From contig NW_013171836.1 in the NCBI RefSeq assembly GCF_000151665.1, positions 5,001-69,000 on the forward strand: 64,000 nt of DNA. The letters run 5' to 3'. Shown one piece after another: positions 10,767 through 23,100 of the stretch. The notes beneath the pieces were generated by a model that had not been told where the DNA came from, did no database searches, and saw nothing but the letters and a program-made list of their open reading frames with translations. The stretch's first letter is position 1. Each line of letters opens with the position of its first letter. Source of the DNA: Blastocystis hominis (Eukaryota > Sar > Bigyra > Opalinata > Blastocystidae). The position numbers were made by a program, and so were the translations under genes.

Positions 10767-12445
10767 CTAATTTTTATTATCTGACTGCGTTTGGTCATTC
10801 TCCAAGGGATTTCTTTCAGTAGGAATAGAACTGCCAGCCTTGGATTGTTCTTCTGATAAACCTTCCCCTTCAGGCGCTTCTTCCATTGATTTAGAAGCAA
10901 CAACTCCTTCTTCAATCGCGTCTTCAACTTTCAACTCAGGCAGCTCCATTGACTTCGAATCGTCTTTGTATATGGACTTTTTACCTATGATTTTTGCATT
11001 CGGCCAAGTACTCATATATCCCATAATGCACATGCCAATGAGAGCAAAAATAGACGAGAAATAATAGATCGCTTCTTTGTTGTATGGATAGATCGCAGAT
11101 AATACCAAGGGAGAAATGATAAGGGAGGATGAATAACAAAAGTTATTCCAAGAAAGTACAGTTCCTTGATACTCAGGATTAGTAGTTGTCTATTTGTGAT
11201 TTACATGCGCCGTATAATATTACAGTTAGGATTGACGCAGAAGCGGGACTACCAAAACAGGAACCAATCCATAAGAAAAAGGAAGCCGCAATATTACCAT
11301 ACACATTTTTCACTGCTCCCATCAAAATATACGATACTAATTGAATTGCCATTCCCATCGTTGCTAAGTACGGAATATTCACATACTTCGCAATCCAAGG
11401 ATACACAAATGCCTGAAGAACAAAAGAAAATATACCCTGAACAGCTACGATGGTACTAAACATTATTAATGATCAAATTATAATATTACGAATAGGCCAT
11501 CGAGTTCACACCCCATTTATCATTGATATAGATTCCATAACGCGAAGCAAAAGCATTAATCGTCCATCGAATGCAAAACTCGAAAATCAAACAGAAAATC
11601 ATTGTTGAAGTGACTCTCACCTTTGTTTTGGTGGTAGACTTCTCTTCTTTTGTCGCTTGTTCATGTTGGCCCAAAACTTTACTCTCTGTTTCTGGAGTAC
11701 CATTTGATTTTTCATTTTCTTCTAAATCTTCTCTTTTCTTTGCTTGTCTTTCCTCTCTCTGTTTCAGAATTTTGGGATTGGACTCTTTCAGATAGATAAA
11801 TGCAACGATCATAGCAATCCCTGAAATAGTTCCAGCAATGTACATGGGAAAGTGATTATTCACTTGAGCAAGGACGCCACCGAATGCAGGACCAACAATA
11901 AACGAAAAGGAACCACAAGCATCCAAACGAGACAAAAACTTGTTTCGTTCTTCAGCTGGTGTAATATCGGAAATAACTCTATCTCTTATAGTATTGCTGT
12001 AGTATTACGCTTGCACCAAAATTTGAGATCCTGCAAACAGCCCTGTAAACGCTCTCCATAAAATAAGGACCCACATCGTATTGGACATTCCCTGAAAAAG
12101 AGAGCCTACTATATCAATTTTTAGGCAAACTCATACCAAAGCATGAACCAATCAATGATAGTAACAAAAATGGCCTTCTTCCGTAAATATCACTACAAGG
12201 ACCCATTATCAGTAAACCTATATAGTAAACATCACTATCTGTTATATACTAATAAGTTGCATTATGGAATATACACTAAATAACAATCCTTCTTCCATAG
12301 AAGTCGAATGTAGTTCCTTGACTAGATATGGGAGAATAGGCACAATAATTGCGTAGTTCATCATGTCTAGAAAGAATGTGACGAACGCTAAAACCAATGT
12401 AGTCTTTTCTCTCTTCGAATATATCATGTTCACCATTTGAAACAA
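10767..12445 (-). CDS. Major facilitator superfamily transporter, six exons
   Basis: Exons 12445-12250, 12217-12137, 12105-12009, 11978-11490, 11455-11224 and 11189-10767 join to 505 residues. Introns are 32, 31, 30, 34 and 34 nt, all GT-AG. The first helix region (TLVLAFVTFFLDMMNYAIIVPILPYLV) is followed, after splicing, by GPCSDIYGRRP, the loop 2-3 signature of MFS carriers, and by an FIVGPAFGGVL helix-5 motif. About twelve hydrophobic helices can be drawn around a long charged central loop (Lys/Glu-rich, residues about 220-275) and a charged cytoplasmic tail. This resembles the drug/proton or vesicular-amine branch, but the substrate is not predictable. It should act in the plasma or an internal membrane. 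Confidence 0.88.
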
Positions 12446-14015
12446 ATAATATAATTCTTGTTAAATATACACAATATTATGATACTATTGTATTTTTAAA
12501 TAATATTTTGTACTTTAAGTGTGTATTATAGTATTAGGCGTGAAAATGATCAGAATCATAATTATCATAACACATCTGTGCAGTGATCTAGTATTAGGTA
12601 ATCCTGAAGAATAATGATTCTCATTGTTTGCTACCTTTATTTTCATTTATAAATATTATATTATTTAAGTGCTGGAAGTTTTGAAGCCCTTATTTATTTG
12701 TAAACATTAATCAATACACTAAAGAATAATAAGGGGAAGAATATTACGAAATGTACTATTACTTCATTTTCTCTCCCTGTTGACTGGAATGAACATTTTG
12801 GAGATTCAACAATGGAATCTTCAGTAATGATGATGCAATTGTCTAACAACACTTTCGATTTCGTTCTATTTTACAAATATAATACATACGTCAACGTTAG
12901 AACTGATAAATATGAAAAATGAGTGGGAAGTGGAAATCTAATCTATTGAGAATCGCAAAAACACATCATATTATTATTTCGGAAGAAGAAACATGATTGT
13001 GATATGTCTAAATCGAATAAAGAAACTATGTTGTGAATACAGAAACTAAAGACAAAGTATAAAACTATATGTGCATTTCATCGCTGAAAACAACATTCAA
13101 AACAAACCAAACAAATCTTATTTAATTATTCAGAGGTTGATTATTTCCTTGAATTCATCTATTTTTTAGATGCTTCAGAAATATTCCTATTAAGGAATAA
13201 TGCTTTAGAGGATGTCACTATTATTATTAGATTACTGATTTTTATATTTTTGAGATATCGCCTTTCATTAGTGGATACTTTAGTCTGTTAAACCCATATG
13301 AATAGAGATTTGCATTAATCTATTGTTGTCGTCAAGAATTAAGATCTATTTTTTACCTTTATATAATGAAATTCCAACATATGTATATATAATAACTTTT
13401 ATAATAGTGATATGCTTGAATCAAGGGTATATGGTTCCTTTTTCCTACTTAGATTCTAGAGCAGTCTGGCAACTTGACACAAAATGATCTTTCATTGATT
13501 TTGATTTTATTCATGTTGATTTCACATCTATCAATATCAATACGGATATCCTATTTTGTCAATATGTCTCAACTCTATTTTCCTTATTATTAAAAAAAGC
13601 AATATCAATTAACTATCAAGCAATCATACTATAATCAAATAATAGATACAGCAAATAAAAACATAAAGGTTCTATTACTATGCTCAAATCAAAATTTTTG
13701 TGATGATCGTGAGGGGTACAAACAAAATCATAGCAATGTTATGTGATAGAATCTGGAAACATCAATTCAAAAGAATAGATGATATTCACCCTTATGGTGT
13801 CACAACCTTGTCACCACTTCTATCACTCAAAAATTCTTTATATCGAAGGTTATCATCAATTTGTGAACATTAGTTGTGATTATTCTTTTCAATGGAGACA
13901 GTTTCAGCGAGAACATCGATATTATCGATTCTTGTATCATTGTCGTATTCAATTATTCGATTACTCTACATTCCATATTTGATTGAAACAAACAAGATAT
14001 TCAAAGTCTAACAGT
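12446..14015. other. Long AT-rich intergenic stretch
   Basis: About 1.6 kb upstream of the transporter and downstream of the large surface protein. It contains only short low-complexity open frames. I found no conserved motif, RNA fold or intron-like arrangement. Confidence 0.5.
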
Positions 14016-17000
14016 TTAAACCTTCACTGTTTTGGTCGTTGCCGGTTTCTTTACTTTCTTTCCATTTCCCTTCTTTTCATTCTTTGTGCCTCTTACTGAT
14101 TTCACTCTCCGTAAATTACGAATAACCAGAAGAACCACAATTAAAATGACTATTATTACAAAAACGATTACAACTACTAAAGTAACAATCGAGACACACA
14201 GTCCCGTTGCATTTCGCCATTCTCCATCCTTCTCTCCAAGCACACAGGCTCGTTTCTGAGTTCCCACAAAGGCTCCTTGTAGAGCACAATCATAAATCGC
14301 GATTGAATCCACTTCCGTTGATTGCCAAATTCCTTCAGATATACATCGTCCAACACGAACATTAATCGTTATTTGTGTACTTGCCACTCCACTCGGATTC
14401 TTTCCAAATACATGAATCAGTTCTAAATTGGTCACAGTAACCGGTGTTCCACTGATTTCTCCAGTTTCTTTATTCAATTCTAATCCGTCGGGTAGTTTCT
14501 GACCCGAAGCTAAATACCATTCTGTGATTCGATTTGTAAATGTCGGAACTCCTGTCGTTGCAAATACATCTCGAACAAATTCAAATCGTGTGGCTGAATA
14601 CTCGATATTCTGAGGAACTTTGTAAATACACTTGTCCATTTTCACTTCGGACAATACTCCATTCTCACAAACTCGATAAGCATATCCGTCAAATCCTTCA
14701 CCACACAGAGAAGGCGAAATCTGACCTTCGGCTACAGTCGGGAAATCACCAATACCTTCACAAATCGCACCCGATGCTTTACAATACATAAACATCATTT
14801 CCACAAGAGATAAGGAATAGGTTCTCAAAGCATCTGTTTCCAAAACTATATTTGGGAATCTCGCTACTCCCACTGGAACTGAAATTACTCCTCGCGTTCT
14901 TCCAGTTGTATTGAAGTCTTTGATTTCGGCAATGGTCGTATAATTCTCATTTCCAAGTCTTCCATAAATAGAGAACGACCATTTGTCTACATCATCATTT
15001 GTGTATATAGCCATCGCATTGTAGGACATTCCTTCCAAGTTTTGACTTGTCCAAGTAAAATCGATTTCATAAGAAGAATAGAGTGTTGCATACGTCATTG
15101 GTGACATATCGAAGAAATTCATGACATCTCCAGGATAATCAGAAGGTCCGGTAATAGAAGAGAACGTATCACGAACCACAGAACAATTACTCACTCCAAA
15201 TGTTCCCGTCGCATAGAAATCGAACGGAACTGACGAAGAAGTATCAACCGCCTGATGTAGTTCAATCGCAATCACATTATTTTCCAATGTTGCTTTCACA
15301 AACGGAAGAATCACATGGAAGAATACTGCAATCGATGAATCATGAGCTTGGGGAGCTCGTGTTGAATCATCAACCTCATCAGGCAGATTGAATCGAGCCA
15401 CTCTCTTTCCATTCACATAAGCAATCAATCCGCCTCCATATTTCACCATCACATTCATCACTTGATAATCTTCCAACGAAGGAATCGAGAAATGACGACG
15501 TAAATAGACCGTAGCTCCAGAACCAGTTCCGATTTCTCCAGCTTTCAATTGTTCCCAATTCGAGTCTTGGAAATCCACCGAAGTCCAATCCGAACTCACA
15601 AATTGTTTGGAAACGGACCATTCTGTAAATTCGTTTTGGAACGGAATAGAAGACGAGAATTGAAGTAATGTTCGAATGGGACTTGTTCCTGCAGGGACTT
15701 GTTGCATTTCCAATCGGAAAGTTCCAACATCCACAGAAAGCATATAACCTGAAGGAGCTTCCATTCCCATGTTGCTTTCTGTCACAATTTCCATTGTGTA
15801 CAAACCATCCGCTAAACAGAAATCGAAATAGACTAAAGTGTTCGTTTGTCCTAATGTATCGGAAGTCGAAATCGGCTCTCCAACCATTTCTTTGCCTGAA
15901 TACAAATTGTAATGACTTCGTTCTGGATAATAATCAGTTCGAACAGTCATTGTGATGAGTCCCTTTCCGTTTGTACACAATGCTACACTCAATGTGATTA
16001 CAAACGATGAAGTTCCTCCCGTCAGTTTGCTGGCTGTAATCGTGTATTGAGATGCTTCTTTCACTGTTGTAGCTGTTCCTGAAATCATTCCTGTCATAGA
16101 ATCGATTGTGATTCCTTCTGGAAGTGCAGGTTTGATCCTGAAATTGAGATAATACTCGGTTTCGCAATAGACTTCGGCCATTTCGATTCCTCGATAAATC
16201 TCAATAGGAGTTGGATAAGAAAGTGGCTCGATTTCCTTATTCACATTTTCAATGCGAAAATCAAGTGCCACTACTATCCATCCTGAACTCGTTTTTCCTT
16301 TGAAATTTCGGAAACGATATCTATTGAACGGTTTTGTGGGAAATAAATAGAATTGTTTTGTTTGTCCCGCGAATGACCATTCTATATCTTGTCCATTTTG
16401 TAAGAGCGTCCATGATTCATCTTCTCGATTCTTGGCTTCCAATATGAATGATGCAATTCCTTTTGTATTGGATGAATAGTCATTCATTATTGTCACCATA
16501 TTGATCCATTCTCTTCGATCATTATTGAACTCCAATTCTACCCAGTTGTCATAATTACTATATGAACTTATATAATCCAATCTGTTCTTTGAAAATGGAT
16601 CGGATGTTGTGAATAGCGAAGTACTATACGAATAGTCCCATACTCGACTGTTTTCAGTATTACGAATCAATCGAATTGCACAATCAAATATCGATTCCGT
16701 TTGACTAGCAGTAATCGAAACCAACGCAATTGCTATGCGATTGGATCCTTCTACTAAATAATTCATTTCAGTATTCTCGTCATTATACACCTTGATAGGT
16801 AACGAAATCAAATGGAATGAATTATCAGTATAAGAATTGGATGCTGCAGACTCATTCGATAAATCACCTTCGATCGCGTTTCGGAACACTTCGTAACCAT
16901 TCAACATGATTATCATTCCATATCGATACTTGACATTCAAAGTAAACGAGGTCACATTGGCAAGTGACTGAATCGAGAAATTCTTTTTATAGAGTTGAAT

Positions 17001-18950
17001 TCGATTGGACGAAGCAGGGAACACTGTATTCTGTTCCCATCCTTCTACTGATTCTGAAGCCCAATTTGCAGGCACTTCGCCCATTTTGTAATACCATTCT
17101 TCTCCCGATTGAATAGGATATTGTGTACTGATAATATAGGGATTCGGAGTTCCAACGAGTGAATCTCGATGAATTCGACCAATCATTTCTTTCTGTCCAT
17201 TCTTCATTACTGTCCGAATGTTGATATACGAGCTTGATTTCCAGAATTCATCTCCAGCAGTGTCAATTCGAATACGATTTGTAGATAAACATAAATGTGT
17301 TTTCACTACACTGCTATCCTCTTGTCCATGATCCAGAGGAACACTGAGTAATACTTCATTTGTTTCGTCATCATAAATCGTATAGGCTTCACTACTTGCC
17401 TGAAGTTTATAGACTCGCTCGATTTCGACTAGTATTGAATCGCAACTGGTTATCTTCAAACTGAATGTTCCAGATAGTCCTTCACTCACAGAAGATGTCA
17501 TAGTATAAGTAATGTTATCTGTAGTAATCGTAGCAATTCCAGAAATCGTGCAAGTCGCACTGTTCAGTTCCAAGCCAGTGGGAAGTTCGGGACTAATACT
17601 ACATCCAGATATATCGCTTCGTACAGGCTTGATTTCAACTTCATCATGTTGAGCCAGATATACATAACTGGATCGTGGGAATTCGATTTCTGTGAGAACA
17701 GGTACATTACAAACGAGGAGTTGTAATTCATAAGCAGAAAGCGAATAACTTCCACTACTCTCGATAATTACACGATAATGTCTCCACGACGAAGAATACA
17801 CTCGCGATGTCCACATATTGTATCCATTATAAGTGTAAGCAGCATTTTCAACAGTCAACATGGTTGTGTATTGTCCTGATGAACTAGACGAACCTCCCAT
17901 AGTAAATGTTTTGGGAGCCGCACTAACAGAACTCGAAGCAAATACTCGGAATCCATTTACTACAGGAATCGTATTTCCGTTGTATGAATAATTGATTGTA
18001 ACAGGGAAATGGTACGTATAATAGTAATCGCCCTTGTCCCAGTTGAATACTTCTTCTTGTGAACTGTCCAATGTAACATCATTTCCGACAATGAAACAAT
18101 TATCCCCTGCTGAACTCGAATACACTGATAACCAAGCATCGAATACTCGCTCTGATTCCGATGAATCACTTGTCATATGTATCTCGACTGCCAAAATCGA
18201 ACTCCCTTCCACTTCTTGACCTCCACGAATGACTCCGCGGAATGTGTAATTTGAGTGAGATCCTGTAGCTGCAGTATCTCCACTCACACTACCTTCACCC
18301 ATGTTATCTCGATAGATTTCTAAACCATTCATATAGGCGACTATACCATGGCGGTAATTGAAACGGACCTCATAAGCAGCCATTCCCACAATTCCATTAA
18401 ACGAATAACGATAATACTGAGTGGAAGTGGGTTGCGAAATCGGATCATTGATAGACAATGAAGTCCATTGAGAATCATCATACTGGTTTGTCATCCAATT
18501 ATCCGGAACAGTTCCCTGATAGAATTTCCACGAAGAGTTAGTCGCGATTGGATTATAAAGTGACAAGGGGAAAATCTCATACTGATCTTTGCTCATGTAA
18601 TTTTTGAAGACTACATTTCCATAAGGACCTTCAATCTGGAGCCATGATCCCGATGACCAGGAATCACTGTATCTATCATAGAACCATACTTCATATTGAT
18701 TGTTTTGCGTAGAGTTCAGGCACCATTCCCAAGAGAAAAGAGAGTTATTCTCGAAGGTATCGCTTTCTTCATAGACATTGGTTCCGTGAATTTGCACCTG
18801 TTCTTCACTGGCAGAGAACTTAGAATTCTTGGTGAGTTTAATATATACCTTGTCTTCAGGACATGTGATGGCGTGTATACTTATGGTAAGCACTAAGGTT
18901 TACATAAGCAATAATATAAAACCTAAATAGAGCAGAACGATGATATTCAT
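14016..18950 (-). CDS. Large type I surface protein, left paralogue
   Basis: Start at 18950; a 30-nt intron (18893-18922) lies inside the signal peptide, and splicing restores a textbook leader (MNIIVLLYLVLTISIHA). The total is 1634 residues. The ectodomain alternates galactose-binding-like beta-sandwiches (W..DSQW.SL...YYR..F..., ...IAYMNGLEIYRDN) with putative-Ig/cadherin-like modules (LP.GL.LNSATCTISGIA; LPEGITIDSMTGMISGTA). A cysteine-containing stalk follows, then one transmembrane helix (about residues 1575-1600) and a Lys/Arg-rich tail. It is probably an adhesin or cell-coat protein. A paralogue of the same layout lies at 44504 on the other side of the Polinton, pointing the opposite way. 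The exact ligand is unknown. Confidence 0.85.
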
Positions 18951-19786
18951 TTATTTCAAATATAATATGAGTTTGTATCATTTTTGAATCTCCTGTCTTA
19001 TTTTTGCATCTTCAAAATTGTTTAGTGATCAATAATTATTATGGCTGAAGTTTTCCCTTCTTTCTATCCATAGAAACCTGATGAACAGAATTGATTTCAT
19101 TTGAATATGGCAACCATTAGCTAATGGCGGTATTGTCATTGTTTAAGTAAAGAATTGGGCGTCATCTCTATTTCTCTATATGAGCTACATAGAATAATAT
19201 AGAACAGGCCTATTCTCTGGTCCAGGACCAAAATACTTTAAACGAACTCAGACCTCATCGTTTAGTATTTATTTACTAATTATTTGTATATGCTTATATC
19301 TTTAGCCTATAAAATTGATTAGCTTAAAGTGGTGGGAAGTTGATGGATTTACTACATACAATCAATTCGATTTATCACTTAATTGGTTATCATATAATGT
19401 GTAGATTAGTATCCACTCACTGTACTTGTAGGAATTGAATGTACTGACAAAGAATCCCTTGTTCCACGTGTGTTGTTCATGTAGTTTGTTTAGAAGATAT
19501 TCTTTATTATAATCTTTATATTTATTATAAGAAATAGTTGATGGGCGTGATTCCTTTGTATTTGAATGAAATACCTCTCTTTTTTGAATGATTACTGTGT
19601 ATGTCCATACTATTTTGTATGGATCAGAGTTATTATCTCTAAACACCTGGTTCTTCGCAATCTCACACTTTACATATAGAATATGGGTAATTATGAATTC
19701 TTTTTTTAGAAATAAGCACTTTTATGTACTTCTCGAAAATATTCTATCACTCTGTGTACGAAATGTGTTGCAAGAGAATAGTAATA
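18951..19786. other. Upstream region of surface protein, left flank of the transposon
   Basis: AT-rich. It presumably holds the promoter of the minus-strand surface gene (its start context is ATAAATG). Short open frames here lack protein-like composition. The Polinton target site is at its right edge. Confidence 0.5.
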
Positions 19787-19792
19787 AGTATA
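19787..19792. repeat. Target-site duplication, left copy (AGTATA)
   Basis: Six bases, AGTATA, directly outside the left terminal repeat. They are identical to 42378-42383 outside the right one. Six-base duplications are the known hallmark of Polinton/Maverick insertion by an rve integrase. Confidence 0.93.
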
Positions 19793-20095
19793 AGTAGTAG
19801 GGGAATGACGGGAAACACGCGGAAATCCATTTCCTACCAAATAACCGCGGCAACCCGTTTTTTGTTATTTTCGGCCATTTCCTACCTGGTCACCTCGATG
19901 GCCATGACGGGAAACACGCGGAAATCCATTTCCTACCAAATAACCGCGGCAACCCATTTTCTGCCATTTTCTGCCATTGTCTACCTGCTCACCTCGATGT
20001 CCATAACAAGAAACGCGCGGAAACCCATGGCTGCCAATTTCGGCAAATTTCTGCAATGTTAACCTGACTTCCATTGTAGGCCATGGTATCCATGG
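19793..20095. repeat. Left terminal inverted repeat (303 bp)
   Basis: Reverse complement of 42075-42377, with mismatches mainly in the stretch 19955-20000. It is internally a tandem array: the motif ATGACGGGAAACACGCGG starts at 19805 and again at 19904, and a diverged copy (ATAACAAGAAACGCGCGG) starts at 20003, giving a 99-bp period. The inner boundary is a palindromic CCATGGTATCCATGG (20081-20095). It is likely the protein-primed replication origin and integrase substrate. Confidence 0.93.
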
Positions 20096-20121
20096 TTGTC
20101 CAAAGTGAAAGATTGCTTCCT

Positions 20122-23100
20122 TTACTTCAGTCTATAATGCCCGAATGCAAGTGTGTGTATGTTGTCGTCCAAGATCCAACGTTTGTTATCCGTGCAAGTC
20201 ATGAGGGTCTTGGTTTGCTCCTTCGTGCTGATATCGAAGGCCTGGTTGTTGATACGCTTGAAAGTACCTTCGATCACTGCATCTTCCTTCTTCTCTGCCT
20301 CAAGGACGCGCTTGTACAGCTCGATGTTCTTCACGCTCATCCTCTCTCCATCAATCACCACATTGCGAGGAACTCCCTTTGCTGCGTTATGCACTACATG
20401 CTTCTCGTCAATCAAACAGTACATCTTTGGTCTAAGTCCCACGAATTCAGTGATGCGATGCCCGTTATGCTCATCCTTGAATATGGGTCCCGGCAACTTC
20501 TTGTTGAAGTTGAGGAATGATTCCAATGAAGGGAACTTTCTCTTGTCCACTTCATGCTCGTAGTATTTTACGAGTTCTCCGTAGAAGTAGCTCGTATTAT
20601 CCAACTCAGAAAAGTCAAACGACTTGTACATATCGCACATTTTGTGGACGATGTTACCACGGTCGTTCAACTGCACGATGAGCGAATCCGTGTCCTGTCC
20701 CAACAACTCCACACTGTTGAATGTCGTCTTGAGCACGTTGTAGTAGAAATCGTAGATGATGTGCTTGGACATGTCGAGGATAGCGAACCCGATGAAGAAT
20801 GGCTTCTCCACTCTGCGCACCGGTGTGTTCAGCTTGATGCCGATCAGATTCTCGGAATACATGGTTGTTCCAGCAATCATGTCGTATCCGTGCTTCTGGA
20901 TGATAGCCTCGCGTTCATTCCACGTGTTGGCGAACTTCACCTTCATTCGCTTCAGTCCAGTCTCAACGAATTTGCCATAGGTCGAGTTTGCTAACAGCTT
21001 ATACAGGTTCTTCTCCACAGTAGTCTTGGACTTGGCTCGTTTTTCACTGAGCATATTGACGTATTCGAAGATGAAGGGTGCTTGTTTGAATCGAATGATG
21101 CGGTAGATGTGCGTGACGTGATAACCCTGTTGAATGCCCAGTTGCAACAGTGAGTAATGCACGAGATACTTTTGACGAGGTACAAGATCGCAGATGAGCT
21201 TCGGTGTATTCACCTCTTTCACTTTGTCCACAATGTCGTTCTTCTCAGCGTACTTCTTGATTCCATCGGAGTACATGCCCGCCTTCTGTACGGGGAAGAA
21301 TGGCAGATCATTGAACTTGTCGTGGAGTTCCACTGGTGCCTCGATATCACACTCGACGAAGAATCCATACTTGCCAAACGTCTTGAGTGATTGCACCCAC
21401 CCATTTGGATCACGATTGATCCTCTCCATCACTTCTCGTCGCTCAGGTACACCCACCAATTCATAAGGCATCATTCGATGCATGGCTCCACCATACAGGT
21501 TGTTGGCGTCCAGGTAGTAGATGCCTTGGGACGACGTTGCTTGCTCCTTGTTGTCAATGTCAACCTTGGCATGCCGTTTCACGATCTGTGTGATGCCTCC
21601 TCGCAGGTTCTTCAACAATCGCATGAAGTCATCGATCTCATTTGTCTCCATCAATCGAATGCCCTTGCTCTCATAGAACTCACCCATACGATTCAAGAAC
21701 ACTTTCACCAGTTGTTTCTCGGCAAGTCCCTCGTTGGCGTTGATGCGCATGATGTACTGAGCCCATTTCCTTGCGAGGGTCATGAGGCTACTCTCGCTAT
21801 GATCGCCCTCCATTGTGACCTTTAAGAAGAGCGAATAGGCCATTTGTGGTGCTGTGATGTAGTGCATCGGATCAACACCGAATGCCTTCAGTGTGGTAAC
21901 GCGGAAGTGCTCGAATGCATCAGCCATGAGAGTCACATCGAGTACATTGTACAATTCGTAGTATTCACCCCATGTCTTGATATCGAAGATCTTCCACAGT
22001 TTCACCATGTGATCATATTCGCCTTGGGGCATCATCTCTCCCTTCATATCATCAATGCATTGTTTGCGAGAAGGAATGGTGGTATTGTTCAATGACTCGT
22101 ACGATTTGATGAGACTGTAGAACATGGGTTCTTTCCGTGTCAACAGATCGATGTACTCGTCATTCCATTGCTTACCTCGTGATTCACAGTACTTGCGTAG
22201 TTGTTGTTTGGTGTGCACATACAAATCGAGGTTGCCTCCGAGTGTCTGAGCCACGATGGATCTGAGAGGACTGCTGATGAGCTTCAACGAGTCTTTGAAT
22301 TGAATGCCATTGTACTCGATCTGCATCTCCTTGTCTTCAGTTGTTGGAATGACTTCCAAGGAGTCACTAGAGGTTGAATGAGCTGCGATGAGTTTCATGA
22401 TGAATGTGAAGTCGTAGTGAGATCCATTGTGGAAGTATACGGGTAGACGATAGTTCTTCTTGTTGAACGAGAGTTGGAGATTGCATTTGGTACAACAGGT
22501 GCATATGTACTGCCCTGCTTCGAAGTGACGTACCTCTCCCTTCCCTGTGGTGTATTCACCTGTCACATGTGCATGATGCCGTACTTTGTCGTTATCCAGT
22601 TTCTTGTGACAGAAGGGACACACGGTTGTTGCACGAAAGTCCCTCTCGATACTCGGAGAGTTCTCGAGTGGTAATTCATCGAAGAGATACTCTTTCACTC
22701 TGCTCTGCAATTGTGTGAGATAGTCCATGAAAGGGCGAAGATCCTCTTCGCTCTCATGTGGTGCATGGAAGACTCGAAGTTGGCTGTCAATGGCTGGAAT
22801 GCGAGACACGGCTAGACAGGATAACATGATGGGCTTGTGTTTGTTCTTGTCGTCAATTGCTGACTCGAAGTCAGCGTACACGACGACCGGTGCTGGCATT
22901 TCGTATCGCTGGTTTGTGAAACGTAACCGAGTCTCCTCGTTCGACAAATCGTACTGATCACTCTCATCGACAAGTTCACGATGTACTTGTACTTCGTGAT
23001 CATGAACGGCTTTGCGAGATCCGAAGAAGTCGTTACAGAATCTGCATTTCACATTTCTTGAGAGATGTCTATTCTTTGCATCGTTCTGTCGTGTCACACG

